28,708 nucleotides of DNA from RUG14199 sp964629225 (GTDB taxonomy: Bacteria; Bacillota; Clostridia; Oscillospirales; CAG-272): NCBI GenBank assembly GCA_964629225.1, contig CAZVQC010000024.1, positions 1 through 28,708 of the forward strand, read 5' to 3'. The notes beneath the pieces are model-generated. The model searched no databases. It was given only the letters and a program-made list of their open reading frames with translations, and was not told where the DNA came from. Positions within the stretch are counted from its first letter, which is position 1, and each line of letters begins with the position of its first letter. Positions 15,418 to 23,085 of this stretch are shown here, piece after piece. The position numbers and the translations under genes were made by a program.

Positions 15418-15486
15418 TTGATAAGCAACTGAAAAACGGTAATATCACGGGCTGACATTGACATCACCGCCCGTCAAAGCTGCAAT
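15418..15486 (+). promoter_or_regulatory. Candidate promoters ahead of the O-antigen ligase-like gene
   Basis: Two candidates are visible: TTGATA (15418-15423) with TAATAT (15440-15445), 16-base spacer; and TTGACA (15458-15463) with TGCAAT (15481-15486), 17-base spacer. A small hairpin (CTGCC...GGCAG, near 15493-15510) lies between them and the gene. Which one is used cannot be told. Confidence 0.45.
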
Positions 15487-15552
15487 CTCCGACTGCCGTC
15501 GGAATGGCAGCCTAAGCTTGGAAAACTCAAAGGAGGTGCTATTACGAGATCT

Positions 15553-16986
15553 GTGATTCACAGTATCCGGCTCAAGCTCTCAAGAGCGTGGATCAGAACT
15601 GTAATGTGGATCTGCATTGCCCTTTTGGTGCCGGAATATGCGGCTCCGCTGTTTGCAATATTTGCCCTTGCGGCTTCCGTACGGGCGTCATTTGAAGAAA
15701 AACGTCCATATTATTGCGGTGGAATGGCGGTGCCGATAGCGATAATGATATTTTTGATCGCCCTTGGCCTTATCTACTCCGAAAACGCCATTTCCACTCT
15801 CGGTACCGTGGGGCTTGTGGTTCTCGGTGCGACCACCTTCCTTTCCATAACCTCCGTCATCACCACGAGAAGACGGCTTGAGATGGTCATTTTTTCACTG
15901 ACGCTCGCCGTTACCGTAAACGGGATCATCAGCGGGATACAGTTCCTCATAGGCCCGGTGATGGGCTTTGATATCGACCTTGCCTTTTGGAGAGCCTTTG
16001 ACGACAGTTTCCTCGGACTCTTTGGAGGAAAGCTGTCCTACTATATCGGAGATCGCTCCTCCTCCACCTTTTGCAATCCAAACGTGTTTGCGGAATCTAT
16101 GGCGATGCTCCTTCCCTTTGGGCTTTACTACGCCTGCAGTCATCGGCGGGATACAAAACACGATCTGTGCCGATTCCTTGTGCCTATTGCTTTTTTCGGT
16201 ACGCTGTTCTCATTTTCCAGAGGAGTCTACATGGCTCTTATCATCGTGCTCCTCGTCTACAGTCTGTACCACATCAAAAAGCTTCGGTTCATACTCACCT
16301 TTGCGGTGATAATAATACTTCTTATCCCATCCTCTGTCTACACCAGATTTTTCTCCATAAGCGGCGTTCAGGAGTTCATCTCTCAAGTTATTACGGACTT
16401 CAACAACACGAGCCATGCAGACTACGAGGGCTCGCTCCTTGACGCCATGATGAACTTCTTTCAAAAGGCTCTCAGCAGCGGTACGGTGGAGAATTCATCG
16501 GGTCTCCGCTTCAGCGCATGGATAACTACTCTGGGGCTGATACTGAAGAAGCCTATTCTCGGTTACGGCGCAGGATATGCCAACGTAAAAAGCCTTCTTG
16601 CAAGCGCCGAGGTATCAACTGTGCTCCACACCCACAATTTCATCCTGCAGACCTTGGTGGAGGGGGGAATAGTCCTCCTTGCAACGATGGCGGTGATAGA
16701 GATAATGACACTTGTCAGAAGCGTTCGGCTGATACGTCGCTCCAGCAATCCCAAGTTGGGACTTGCGATAGGATGCTTCCTTATTGCCTTTATCGTGATC
16801 GGTCTTACCGATATCCCCACTTTGACTCCCAAGAGCATCATGTCCTGCTTCATCGGGCTTGCTATCGCAGAATCCGCCCACAGTCTCTACTATTTGAGAC
16901 ACCCGGTGGAAATGAAAGATCCCTTCCTTGCGTTTGGTCGGATCTTCCGGAGAAAAAAGAGTTCTTCGAAGGAAAAGACCCATTAA
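15553..16986 (+). CDS. O-antigen ligase / Wzy-like polymerase family membrane protein
   Basis: This 477-residue polytopic membrane protein has about ten hydrophobic segments. It carries the O-antigen ligase (Wzy_C, PF04932) signature near residues 300-385: LRFSAWITTLGLILKKPILG, then GYGAGYANV, a loop, HTHNFILQTLVEGG and a hydrophobic segment. Such proteins join or polymerise lipid-linked glycan units on the outer face of the membrane; in Gram-positives they serve capsule or wall polysaccharide synthesis. A strong AGGAGG (15531-15536) lies 16 bases before the GTG used here but only 4 bases before an in-frame ATT at 15541, so the real start is ambiguous by four codons. No other polysaccharide genes adjoin it. 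The nearest is the glycerophosphotransferase operon about 6.5 kb away. Confidence 0.83.
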   Translation: MIHSIRLKLSRAWIRTVMWICIALLVPEYAAPLFAIFALAASVRASFEEKRPYYCGGMAVPIAIMIFLIALGLIYSENAISTLGTVGLVVLGATTFLSITSVITTRRRLEMVIFSLTLAVTVNGIISGIQFLIGPVMGFDIDLAFWRAFDDSFLGLFGGKLSYYIGDRSSSTFCNPNVFAESMAMLLPFGLYYACSHRRDTKHDLCRFLVPIAFFGTLFSFSRGVYMALIIVLLVYSLYHIKKLRFILTFAVIIILLIPSSVYTRFFSISGVQEFISQVITDFNNTSHADYEGSLLDAMMNFFQKALSSGTVENSSGLRFSAWITTLGLILKKPILGYGAGYANVKSLLASAEVSTVLHTHNFILQTLVEGGIVLLATMAVIEIMTLVRSVRLIRRSSNPKLGLAIGCFLIAFIVIGLTDIPTLTPKSIMSCFIGLAIAESAHSLYYLRHPVEMKDPFLAFGRIFRRKKSSSKEKTH

Positions 16987-17019
16987 TAGGAAACAAGTCG
17001 CAGAAAAAGACGTTATTTG

Positions 17020-17048
17020 TTGACAACGGCAGAAAATTATATTACAAT
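17020..17048 (+). promoter_or_regulatory. SigA promoter of the transketolase operon
   Basis: TTGACA (17020-17025) and TACAAT (17043-17048) have a 17-base spacer, 64 bases before the first transketolase start codon. Confidence 0.88.
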
Positions 17049-17112
17049 AATAGGTGGGCGTGCCCACTAGAATGATCATTATATCCCTCTGCGGGAAAGA
17101 AAGGTTGCTTAT

Positions 17113-17934
17113 ATGACTGAAAAAAGACTTGGCGAACTTAAAGAGATCGCAAGAAGCATCCGTATCGGCATCATCGATGCGGTGTACTCCGCTCATTCGG
17201 GACATCCCGGCGGATCTCTTTCCGTTGCCGACATTTTGACCTACCTCTACTTTGAGGAGATGAACATCGATCCTACAGATCCCAAAATGCCCGACAGGGA
17301 CAGACTCGTCCTCTCCAAGGGACACACTTCTCCCGCACTGTATTCCGCACTGGCTCACAGAGGATATTTCCCTGTCGAGGACCTGAAGACCTTCAGAAAG
17401 AGCGACAGCTATCTCCAAGGACATCCGGATCTTAAGAAGGTTCCCGGAGTAGACATGACCACAGGTTCTCTCGGTCAGGGCGTTTCCGCCGCTTGCGGAA
17501 TGGCTCTTGCGGCTAAGCTTGACTCATCATCCCGCCGCGTATGGGCCGTGATGGGTGACGGCGAAAGCGAAGAGGGTCAGGTCTGGGAATCGGTAATGTT
17601 CGCCGCTCATTACGGACTTGATAACCTTTGCTACATACTGGACTGGAACGGACTTCAGATCGACGGTGCCATCAAAGACGTCATGGATCCGACCCCTTAC
17701 AAGGAGAAATTCGAGGCGTTCAAGTGGAACGTGATAGAATGCTCCGCCCATGACTTCTGCGAGCTTGAAAACGCCGTTAAAGCGGCTAAGGAGTGCAAGG
17801 GAAAGCCGTCAGTGATCATCGCCCGCAGCACAAAGGGCAAGGGCGTCTCCTACATGGAGGATCAGGCATCCTGGCACGGCGCCGCTCCCAACGAAGAGCA
17901 GTACAACGTAGCAATAGCAGAGTTGAAAGCGTAA
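17113..17934 (+). CDS. Transketolase, N-terminal (thiamine diphosphate-binding) subunit
   Basis: The 273-residue protein corresponds to the PP domain of transketolase, which transfers two-carbon ketol units in the non-oxidative pentose phosphate pathway. Visible: SAHSGHPGGSLSVADILTYL (substrate and cofactor histidines), KGHTSPALYSALA, GSLGQGVSAACGMALA, and the thiamine diphosphate/Mg2+ motif GDGESEEGQVWE ending at WNGLQIDG. It is one half of a split transketolase common in Firmicutes; the other half begins 12 bases after its stop. A consensus promoter precedes it. Confidence 0.95.
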   Translation: MTEKRLGELKEIARSIRIGIIDAVYSAHSGHPGGSLSVADILTYLYFEEMNIDPTDPKMPDRDRLVLSKGHTSPALYSALAHRGYFPVEDLKTFRKSDSYLQGHPDLKKVPGVDMTTGSLGQGVSAACGMALAAKLDSSSRRVWAVMGDGESEEGQVWESVMFAAHYGLDNLCYILDWNGLQIDGAIKDVMDPTPYKEKFEAFKWNVIECSAHDFCELENAVKAAKECKGKPSVIIARSTKGKGVSYMEDQASWHGAAPNEEQYNVAIAELKA

Positions 17935-17946
17935 GGAGGCAGAATC

Positions 17947-18888
17947 ATGGCAGATAAGATCGCAACACGTGAATCCTACGGCAAAGCGCTGGTAGAATTC
18001 GGAGCAAAATATGAAGATCTGGTAGTGCTTGACGCAGACCTTGCGGCGGCTACCAAAACCGGAATGTTCAAAAAAGCGTTCCCCGACAGATTCTTTGACT
18101 GCGGCATTGCGGAAAATAATATGATGGGCGTTGCGGCGGGTCTTGCCCTTTCCGGAAAGATCCCCTTCGCAAGTTCCTTTGCAATGTTTGCGGCGGGCCG
18201 TAGTTTTGAGCAGGTCAGGAACTCCATCGGTTACCCCCACGTTAACGTTAAGATCGGCGCTACCCACGGCGGAATCACTGTCGGTGAGGACGGCGCAACC
18301 CACCAGTGCTGTGAGGACTTCGCTCTTATGAGAGTCATCCCCGGCATGACAGTCATCTGCCCTGCAGATGACACGGAAGCACGTCAGGCAGTGGAAGCGG
18401 CTATCAAGTACAACGGCCCCGTTTACCTGCGCTTCGGCAGAATGGCGGTTCCCACCGTCCATAGCGAGGACTACAACTTCGAGATCGGTCGCGGTGTTAC
18501 CCTTGCCGACGGAAAAGACGTTGCCATCATAGCAAACGGCGTTGAAGTTGCGGAAGCTCTTGAAGCCCGAGAGATCCTTGCCGCAGAGGGCATCGATGCC
18601 GCAGTCATCAACATGGCTACCATCAAGCCCCTTGACAGTGCACTGGTCATCGAAGCGGCAAAGAAAACAGGTCTTGTGGTCACGGCGGAGGAACACTCCG
18701 TGATAGGCGGCCTCGGAAGCGCAGTCAGCGAATGCCTCAGCGAAAACTGCCCCACACCCGTTTTGAGAGTGGGCGTGAATGACGTCTACGGCAGAAGCGG
18801 CCCCGCAAAAGAACTCCTCGGACTCTTCGGCCTCGATGCAAAAGCCATTGCAGATAAGTGCCGTGAGGGGCTGAAACTTAAGAAATAA
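17947..18888 (+). CDS. Transketolase, C-terminal (Pyr and C domain) subunit
   Basis: The 313-residue partner of the preceding gene. It holds the pyrimidine-binding domain with DCGIAENNMMGVAAGLAL (the catalytic Glu that activates the cofactor) and SFAMFAAGRSFEQVRNSI. The C-terminal regulatory domain has VAIIANGVEVAEAL and EEHSVIGGLGSAV. Together the two subunits form a heteromeric enzyme with the active site at their interface. AAGGAGGC lies 7-8 bases before the ATG. A terminator hairpin follows about 55 bases downstream. Confidence 0.95.
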   Translation: MADKIATRESYGKALVEFGAKYEDLVVLDADLAAATKTGMFKKAFPDRFFDCGIAENNMMGVAAGLALSGKIPFASSFAMFAAGRSFEQVRNSIGYPHVNVKIGATHGGITVGEDGATHQCCEDFALMRVIPGMTVICPADDTEARQAVEAAIKYNGPVYLRFGRMAVPTVHSEDYNFEIGRGVTLADGKDVAIIANGVEVAEALEAREILAAEGIDAAVINMATIKPLDSALVIEAAKKTGLVVTAEEHSVIGGLGSAVSECLSENCPTPVLRVGVNDVYGRSGPAKELLGLFGLDAKAIADKCREGLKLKK

Positions 18889-18897
18889 GAACAAAAG

Positions 18898-18975
18898 CGC
18901 CTCGGCTAAAGCCGAGGCACGCAAGCGAAATAATACTGCGATGCGGCGGTACAGCGAAAGCTGTGCCGCCGTTTT
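18898..18975 (-). repeat. Dispersed intergenic repeat R4, copy b
   Basis: Reverse complement of this stretch carries TCGCTGTACCGCC and a CCTCGGCT block in the same order as window positions 4-53. Both blocks are halves of hairpins here (GCCTCGGCTAAAGCCGAGGC at 18899-18918 and the terminator at 18944-18971). Confidence 0.4.
18944..18975 (+). terminator. Rho-independent terminator of the transketolase operon
   Basis: CGGCGGTACAGC pairs with GCTGTGCCGCCG (GAAA loop) and is followed by TTTTGCGTT. The smaller hairpin at 18899-18918 precedes it. Confidence 0.8.
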
Positions 18976-19056
18976 GCGTTATTAAACTGTTTTTTTGTGG
19001 CCGCATTCTTGTCGGAATGAGAACTGCTGTCGGCACTCCTCTGCTCCACTGCCCAC

Positions 19057-19187
19057 GGCACTGCAAAGCGACCAATGTCCGCTTTGCCCGCCGAGGATGA
19101 AATCTTACTGCATGATGAAGTAGGGACGCCGCACAGATCCCGCTTCCCGAATGCTCCCTCCCCTCGCCGGAAAGCGGGACGCGCGGC
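19057..19187 (+). repeat. Dispersed structured repeat R1, copy B
   Basis: Same order and orientation as copy A at 2936-3067. GCAAAGCG and CGCTTTGC can pair near the start. CCGCACAGATCCCGCTTCCC is identical to copy A, and the distal stem is kept with one mismatch. Open frames across it have no ribosome site. Confidence 0.8.
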
Positions 19188-19254
19188 GACTTTAGATGAA
19201 GTGCCACCACGGACGTCGTGGCAAACTATTGATAAAGTTCTGCTGCTGTCGGCG

Positions 19255-19330
19255 CCCAGTAGCGTGAGGGATTCCCCGAAAATGCTCGCATTTTTGGGGG
19301 TTCATGATCGGGATAACAAAAATTCGAAAG
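19255..19330 (+). repeat. Dispersed hairpin repeat R3, copy a
   Basis: A 12-bp stem with one G-T pair (CCCCGAAAATGC, loop TC, GCATTTTTGGGG; 19274-19299) is followed by TTCATGATCGGGATAAC. The same arrangement occurs inverted at 11935-11998. It lies downstream of repeat R1 copy B, in a gap that holds no gene. Confidence 0.65.
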
Positions 19331-19442
19331 CGGCTTTGTCGGAAGTTAGAGGACTTTGCGCTGTTAAGCGACCGCATTTTCCGTATCTGACCCAAACGAT
19401 AGAAGGATACGAAGATCCAATCAATGTAAAAGTTGTTTGCCT

Positions 19443-19483
19443 CGCAAAAACCATCCGGCTGTCCCAAAAGGGACAGCCGGATT
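19443..19483 (-). terminator. Rho-independent terminator of the sigma-factor operon
   Basis: On the minus strand, ATCCGGCTGTCCC pairs perfectly with GGGACAGCCGGAT around a TTTT loop, followed by GGTTTTTGCG. It lies 12 bases after the stop of the sialidase-like gene. Confidence 0.92.
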
Positions 19484-19494
19484 CTTTCAAATAT

Positions 19495-20598
19495 TCAGTG
19501 TTTTATCACCTTGCATTTGGCAAGGTAGATATTTCTAAGGTGTCCCGGCTCCGCATTTTCTGCGATGCCCTCCTTGGGGTCGTCATATATTACGGTCAAC
19601 TCTCCCGGTGCGCTCTCGTATGCACTGTTATAACCGGAGGGACTTTTGTCCCATTTTCCGTCGCATTCCTCGATTATACAGGGCTCACTCCAGGTCCTTC
19701 CCCTGTCATGGGAGAAAAGCAGCATGGTATGGATGTGTCCCGACAGGCAAACGAGGGTGCCGTCGGACATTCTCAAAAGTTTCGGAAGCACTCCCCAAGG
19801 GCAGATCTCAAAGGGTGCTTCCCAAGTCACACCGAAATCGTAAGAATGGGTGCAATAGAGCGGGGAGTAGACCTCATGGCCTCCGGTACGAAGCACGCTC
19901 ACAAGGTGTCCCGGCTCAACTTCAAAGGTGTCGGTCTCACAGTACCCTTCCGCATTGATATCGGCTATCGGGTAGGTTCCCACATCTGCCACGGTGGAGA
20001 CAAATTCAAAACTCCTTCCGTTATCATGGGACACAAGTCCCCACGTACGATAGAGGTAGAAATCGTACTTACCGTATTCCCTGAAGTAAGGGCAAAGCAC
20101 GGTGTCGTCGGAAAAGTGACCGTACATATCGGCATAAATATCTCCGTTTGACATTTGGATAAGTCCCGTTGAAACAAATCCCGCAAACCGATCACCGGAA
20201 TCTCCGTATCCGGTGCAAAGACCCGGTATGTCAACGAAGCAGAAAGAGGTCTCAATGTTCCCTTCAACTACGTCCTCAAAGCTTGCCGCTCTGTAGATCG
20301 CAAGAAGGAAGGGCATGGGATCCTGGTTTTTGTCCGCAAGGCTGTGGAAGGCGGCATTCCCGCTTCCGAGGGCGAGGAAGGTCCCGTCATCAAGCTCCGT
20401 GAACCGAAGGGGAAGAGGGCGTTTTTCCCTCTTTATTACTTGCAAAGGTGACGCAGGAGACCTCGTTAAGAGGACTTCGTTTTCATATGAGCCGCCGGGG
20501 ACGATCAGCACCTCGCCTTTTTTGGATACGGTGTCGCAAAAAGCGTAGCTTCCGGTAAAAAGACGGTGCTTCTCGGTAACTTCTATTGAGTATTTCAT
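19495..20598 (-). CDS. Sialidase-fold (BNR/Asp-box beta-propeller) protein, cytoplasmic
   Basis: The 367-residue protein lacks a signal peptide. It shows three Asp-box motifs (SxDxGxTW type): SHDNGRSFE at 190-198, SYDFGVTWE at 252-260 and SHDRGRTWSE at 296-305. Glycine- and aromatic-rich propeller strands lie between them (for example RMSDGTLVCLSGH and GPGHLVSVLRTGG-like turns). This is the six-bladed propeller of sialidases and related glycosidases. The ATG overlaps the stop of the upstream membrane protein gene by 4 bases, so it is translated as part of the sigma-factor operon. Hydrolysis of sialic acid is not established: many Asp-box propellers act on other sugars or only bind. A role in processing an imported glycan is one possibility. 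Confidence 0.75.
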   Translation of the reverse strand: MKYSIEVTEKHRLFTGSYAFCDTVSKKGEVLIVPGGSYENEVLLTRSPASPLQVIKREKRPLPLRFTELDDGTFLALGSGNAAFHSLADKNQDPMPFLLAIYRAASFEDVVEGNIETSFCFVDIPGLCTGYGDSGDRFAGFVSTGLIQMSNGDIYADMYGHFSDDTVLCPYFREYGKYDFYLYRTWGLVSHDNGRSFEFVSTVADVGTYPIADINAEGYCETDTFEVEPGHLVSVLRTGGHEVYSPLYCTHSYDFGVTWEAPFEICPWGVLPKLLRMSDGTLVCLSGHIHTMLLFSHDRGRTWSEPCIIEECDGKWDKSPSGYNSAYESAPGELTVIYDDPKEGIAENAEPGHLRNIYLAKCKVIKH

Positions 20599-21242
20599 TT
20601 TTTACCTCCCGCCGTCTCGCTCTCTGCCGTCTTAAGGTCTCCGATAATGGCATCAAGTTCCGCCGACATATCGAAACTGCGGCGGTCTCCTCCCGGCGCT
20701 ACGTAGCTGTTGTCCTCAAGGAAAATATAAGAGAGGCTTTTGTTCTTGCCCTTGAACTTAACGATCCGCTGTCTCTCCGAATCCTCAATACCTCCCTTGC
20801 CGCTCATTCGAGTGGAAGCAAGGTCAAGGATGAAAGAACGCAGCTTTTCTACGTCCTTTATATCGGTGATCTCGGTCCTGAATATGACGTCATCAAAGAC
20901 CATTTCCGTAACTGAGACGGACTCTATCTTAAGGTTGACAAGTTCCGCATTGACAAAGGATTCTGTAGCGGTGTCGTCATCTTCCGAGGTGCCACCTACA
21001 AGGCCGCTGTAAGGCGGATTTTTGTCACTTGATTCTTCGGCGATCACTCCCTCGTCTGCCGTCATATTCGCGCTTTTTTCCGCTGAAAACGGCCCCACAC
21101 GCAAAAATACCGAGACACCCACTGCAACTATCAATACGGAGAGGGCGGCGGAGGATACTTTCAGTATCTTTTTCCTGTTTTGGGCTATCTTTTTTCGGCT
21201 TCGGTCAAGCACTTCTTCTCTGAATTCTTCGTTGGTCCTCAT
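20595..21242 (-). CDS. Single-pass membrane protein encoded with the ECF sigma factor (putative anti-sigma)
   Basis: The 215-residue protein has a short, charged, helical cytoplasmic part (1-24, EEFREEVLDRSRKKIAQNRKK). One transmembrane helix follows (about 26-48) and then an acidic, Asp/Glu/Ser-rich linker and a roughly 120-residue external domain with no recognised family. Its position, overlapping the sigma factor stop by 4 bases, is that of an anti-sigma factor, and a single TM with an external sensor fits. However the cytoplasmic part is much shorter than a usual anti-sigma domain and has no zinc HxxxCxxC motif. The anti-sigma role is inferred from position only. Confidence 0.6.
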   Translation of the reverse strand: MRTNEEFREEVLDRSRKKIAQNRKKILKVSSAALSVLIVAVGVSVFLRVGPFSAEKSANMTADEGVIAEESSDKNPPYSGLVGGTSEDDDTATESFVNAELVNLKIESVSVTEMVFDDVIFRTEITDIKDVEKLRSFILDLASTRMSGKGGIEDSERQRIVKFKGKNKSLSYIFLEDNSYVAPGGDRRSFDMSAELDAIIGDLKTAESETAGGKK

Positions 21243-21790
21243 GTGAGAAGCCCTCCTTCCTCCGTGATAATGCTCTTAAGCTCTTTTTTTGCCCGATAGA
21301 TCAGGTTATCCACCTGCTTCGGGGTCTTTTTCATTACTCTTGCTGCGTCCTTGTATGACAGCTTTTCAAAATAGACAAGGTAGACCGCATCCTGCATATC
21401 CCTCGGCAGTTTATCAATGGCTCTGTTTAAGGAGCGTGCCCGCTCCTCTCTTGCAAAGCGCTCCTCCGTGGACTCGGCGGTGGCTCTTACCGTCTCCTCG
21501 GTAAGCTCCACCGTAGCGGTCTTGGACACTTTCCTCAAGTAGTCCACCGTACGGGATCTTGCCATGAGATAGAGATACGTTTTCAGGGAAGCCCTCTTCG
21601 GGTCAAAGCGATGCTTATGTATCACAAGATCCGCAAAAACGTCGATGGCAATATCCTCCGCCACGATCATGTCCTTTACTGTCCTTAGGATGAAGAGAGT
21701 AACGCCCTCACGGAAGAGTTCAAGCAGTCGGTCAAAGGCGGTATCATCGCCCTTCAGATACCGTCGGTACAATTCCTCTGGCGTTATCAT
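21239..21790 (-). CDS. ECF-type RNA polymerase sigma factor
   Basis: The 183-residue sigma-70 family protein has two domains. Region 2 (RRYLKGDDTAFDRLLELFRE, IAIDVFADLVIHKHRFDPKR, LKTYLYLMARSRTVDYLR) binds the -10 element and core polymerase. Region 4 (LPRDMQDAVYLVYFEKLSYK, then DAARVMKKTPKQVDNLIYRA) binds the -35 element. The ATG at 21788-21790 is chosen because GGGGGAGGATAAG directly precedes it; an ATG 36 bases earlier has no ribosome site. The next two genes overlap it in a 4-base chain, so it probably directs transcription of its own operon. It lies 70 bases after the HAD phosphatase gene. Confidence 0.9.
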   Translation of the reverse strand: MITPEELYRRYLKGDDTAFDRLLELFREGVTLFILRTVKDMIVAEDIAIDVFADLVIHKHRFDPKRASLKTYLYLMARSRTVDYLRKVSKTATVELTEETVRATAESTEERFAREERARSLNRAIDKLPRDMQDAVYLVYFEKLSYKDAARVMKKTPKQVDNLIYRAKKELKSIITEEGGLLT

Positions 21791-21860
21791 CTTATCCTCC
21801 CCCTGCTTATTTTTTTTATTATCCATAATTATTACGCTCCGATAACGGAGTTTCCTTCAC

Positions 21861-22520
21861 TTAGTATGAAAGAATGCTTTCCGCAAGGTCTCCTGTCTCT
21901 CGAACTATGAACCTTGCTCCCGCATCCTTAAGGCACTTCTCGCTCCTGTATCCCCATGTAACTCCGAAGGATATCATTCCGGCGTTTTTTGCCGTCAGCA
22001 TATCAACATCGGAGTCTCCGATAAAGGCGCATTCGTCAGGGGATACCCCAAGCTCCTCCGCCACCTGAAAAGCAGGTGCCGGATCCGGCTTCTCCGGCAG
22101 ATCAAGCTGACCGTGCACGCTGTCAAAAACGTCGGGATAGAGCTTGTCCACTATCACCTTGACGAAGGTGTCGTGCTTGTTGGAGAGAACACCGAGTTTG
22201 ATCCCCCTTTCCTTAAGAGCGGCAAGAGCCTCCGCTATTCCCGGATATGGGGCGGTTCTGTCGGCATAGCACTTGGAATAATGCTTGCCGTAAGTCATAA
22301 CAGCCTTTGTCACCACAGGAGAGTCGTAGTCGTCAAAAGATCCTTCGGGGAGGGCTTGTCCCACAAATCGGCGGGAGCCTTTGTTGATGTAGTTGTAAAG
22401 ATCGTCAAGTGTGCGCTCCGGGTATCCGAGTTCACGAAGCATTGCGTTCATTGCGGTAAAAAGATCCGGCATGGTGTCGGCAAGGGTGCCGTCCAGATCG
22501 AATATTGCGGCTTTCAGCAT
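21861..22520 (-). CDS. HAD hydrolase, phosphoglycolate-phosphatase type
   Basis: The 219-residue HAD-superfamily phosphatase has all four motifs: nucleophile and acid DLDGT (8-12), motif II LSNKHD, and motif IV GDSDVDMLTAKNAG with Mg2+-binding Asp residues. A helical cap between motifs I and II (about 15-80) makes it subfamily IA, like phosphoglycolate phosphatase (Gph) and pyrophosphatase PpaX. Actual substrate is uncertain. It is separated from secG by a terminator and may be the first gene of the sigma-factor transcript, since no terminator lies between it and the sigma factor gene. TAGGAGGAT-like sequence lies before the ATG. Confidence 0.88.
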   Translation of the reverse strand: MLKAAIFDLDGTLADTMPDLFTAMNAMLRELGYPERTLDDLYNYINKGSRRFVGQALPEGSFDDYDSPVVTKAVMTYGKHYSKCYADRTAPYPGIAEALAALKERGIKLGVLSNKHDTFVKVIVDKLYPDVFDSVHGQLDLPEKPDPAPAFQVAEELGVSPDECAFIGDSDVDMLTAKNAGMISFGVTWGYRSEKCLKDAGARFIVRETGDLAESILSY

Positions 22521-22548
22521 TTCTATCCTCCTTGGGGTAAGTAAATGA

Positions 22549-22578
22549 AAAACCGCCTCGGCTCACCGAAGCGGTATT
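22549..22578. terminator. Bidirectional terminator between secG and the HAD gene
   Basis: ACCGCCTCGG pairs with CCGAAGCGGT (loop CTCA) with T-runs on the plus side and A-runs that read as T on the minus side. It would stop secG transcription before the HAD gene. Confidence 0.8.
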
Positions 22579-22596
22579 CTTTTTCGAAAAAGCGGT

Positions 22597-23001
22597 TCAG
22601 CCGGCTGTAGTATCAGCGGGAGCCTCGGTATCAGCTGAAGTATCTGCAGTGTCATCCGATGCAACATCATTTGTATCAACAGTGTCATCGGAGGTATCAT
22701 CAGCCGCAGCGGTGGTCTTTTCGCCTCTGAAGTATGCGCCGAGGGAGTCATAGTCGCTGGTGGTCTGTGTTACGTAGAACGCAACGACGATAAGCACGAA
22801 TACTACTGCAACGATCCCGGTGAGAACAGAGAGCTTCTTGCTCATGGTCTGTGCCTTGGACTTGCCGAAGAATGTTTCGGCGCCGCCTGCGATGGTACCG
22901 GAAAGGTTGTGGGACTTACCCTGCTGCATTAGTACGGCGATCACAAGGAAGATAGCCGCCGCTATCAGTATTGAACCGAAAATAATGATTGTCTTGCTCA
23001 T
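22597..23001 (-). CDS. secG: Preprotein translocase subunit SecG with acidic C-terminal extension
   Basis: SecG is the small accessory subunit of the SecYEG channel. The N-terminal 80 residues match the family: first TM (about 5-25), QQGKSHNLSGTIAGGAETFFGKSKA (about 26-50, the loop with the conserved GGxxxFxG pattern, given here by position), and a second TM (about 57-80). A 50-residue Asp/Thr/Ala-rich acidic tail follows (DDTSDDTVDTNDVASDDTAD-like). It is absent from typical ~75-residue SecG proteins and would face outside if the topology is normal. It has its own promoter and a terminator. Confidence 0.92.
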   Translation of the reverse strand: MSKTIIIFGSILIAAAIFLVIAVLMQQGKSHNLSGTIAGGAETFFGKSKAQTMSKKLSVLTGIVAVVFVLIVVAFYVTQTTSDYDSLGAYFRGEKTTAAADDTSDDTVDTNDVASDDTADTSADTEAPADTTAG

Positions 23002-23056
23002 TTATTTGCCTCCAAACATAGTGTCTAGTTATTAATGCAGATCATTACGCCCTACT

Positions 23057-23085
23057 ATTGTACCATATCGAAAATAAAAAAGCAA
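23057..23085 (-). promoter_or_regulatory. SigA promoter of secG
   Basis: On the minus strand TTGCTT (23080-23085) and TACAAT (23057-23062) are 17 bases apart, with GTTTGGAGGCAAATAA ahead of the ATG. Confidence 0.75.

Noticed and set aside
17809..18924. Long minus-strand open frame (371 codons) opposite the transketolase C subunit
   Set aside because: It lies entirely antisense to a well-supported enzyme gene, has no ribosome site and no recognisable domain. Codon bias of the sense gene explains the openness.
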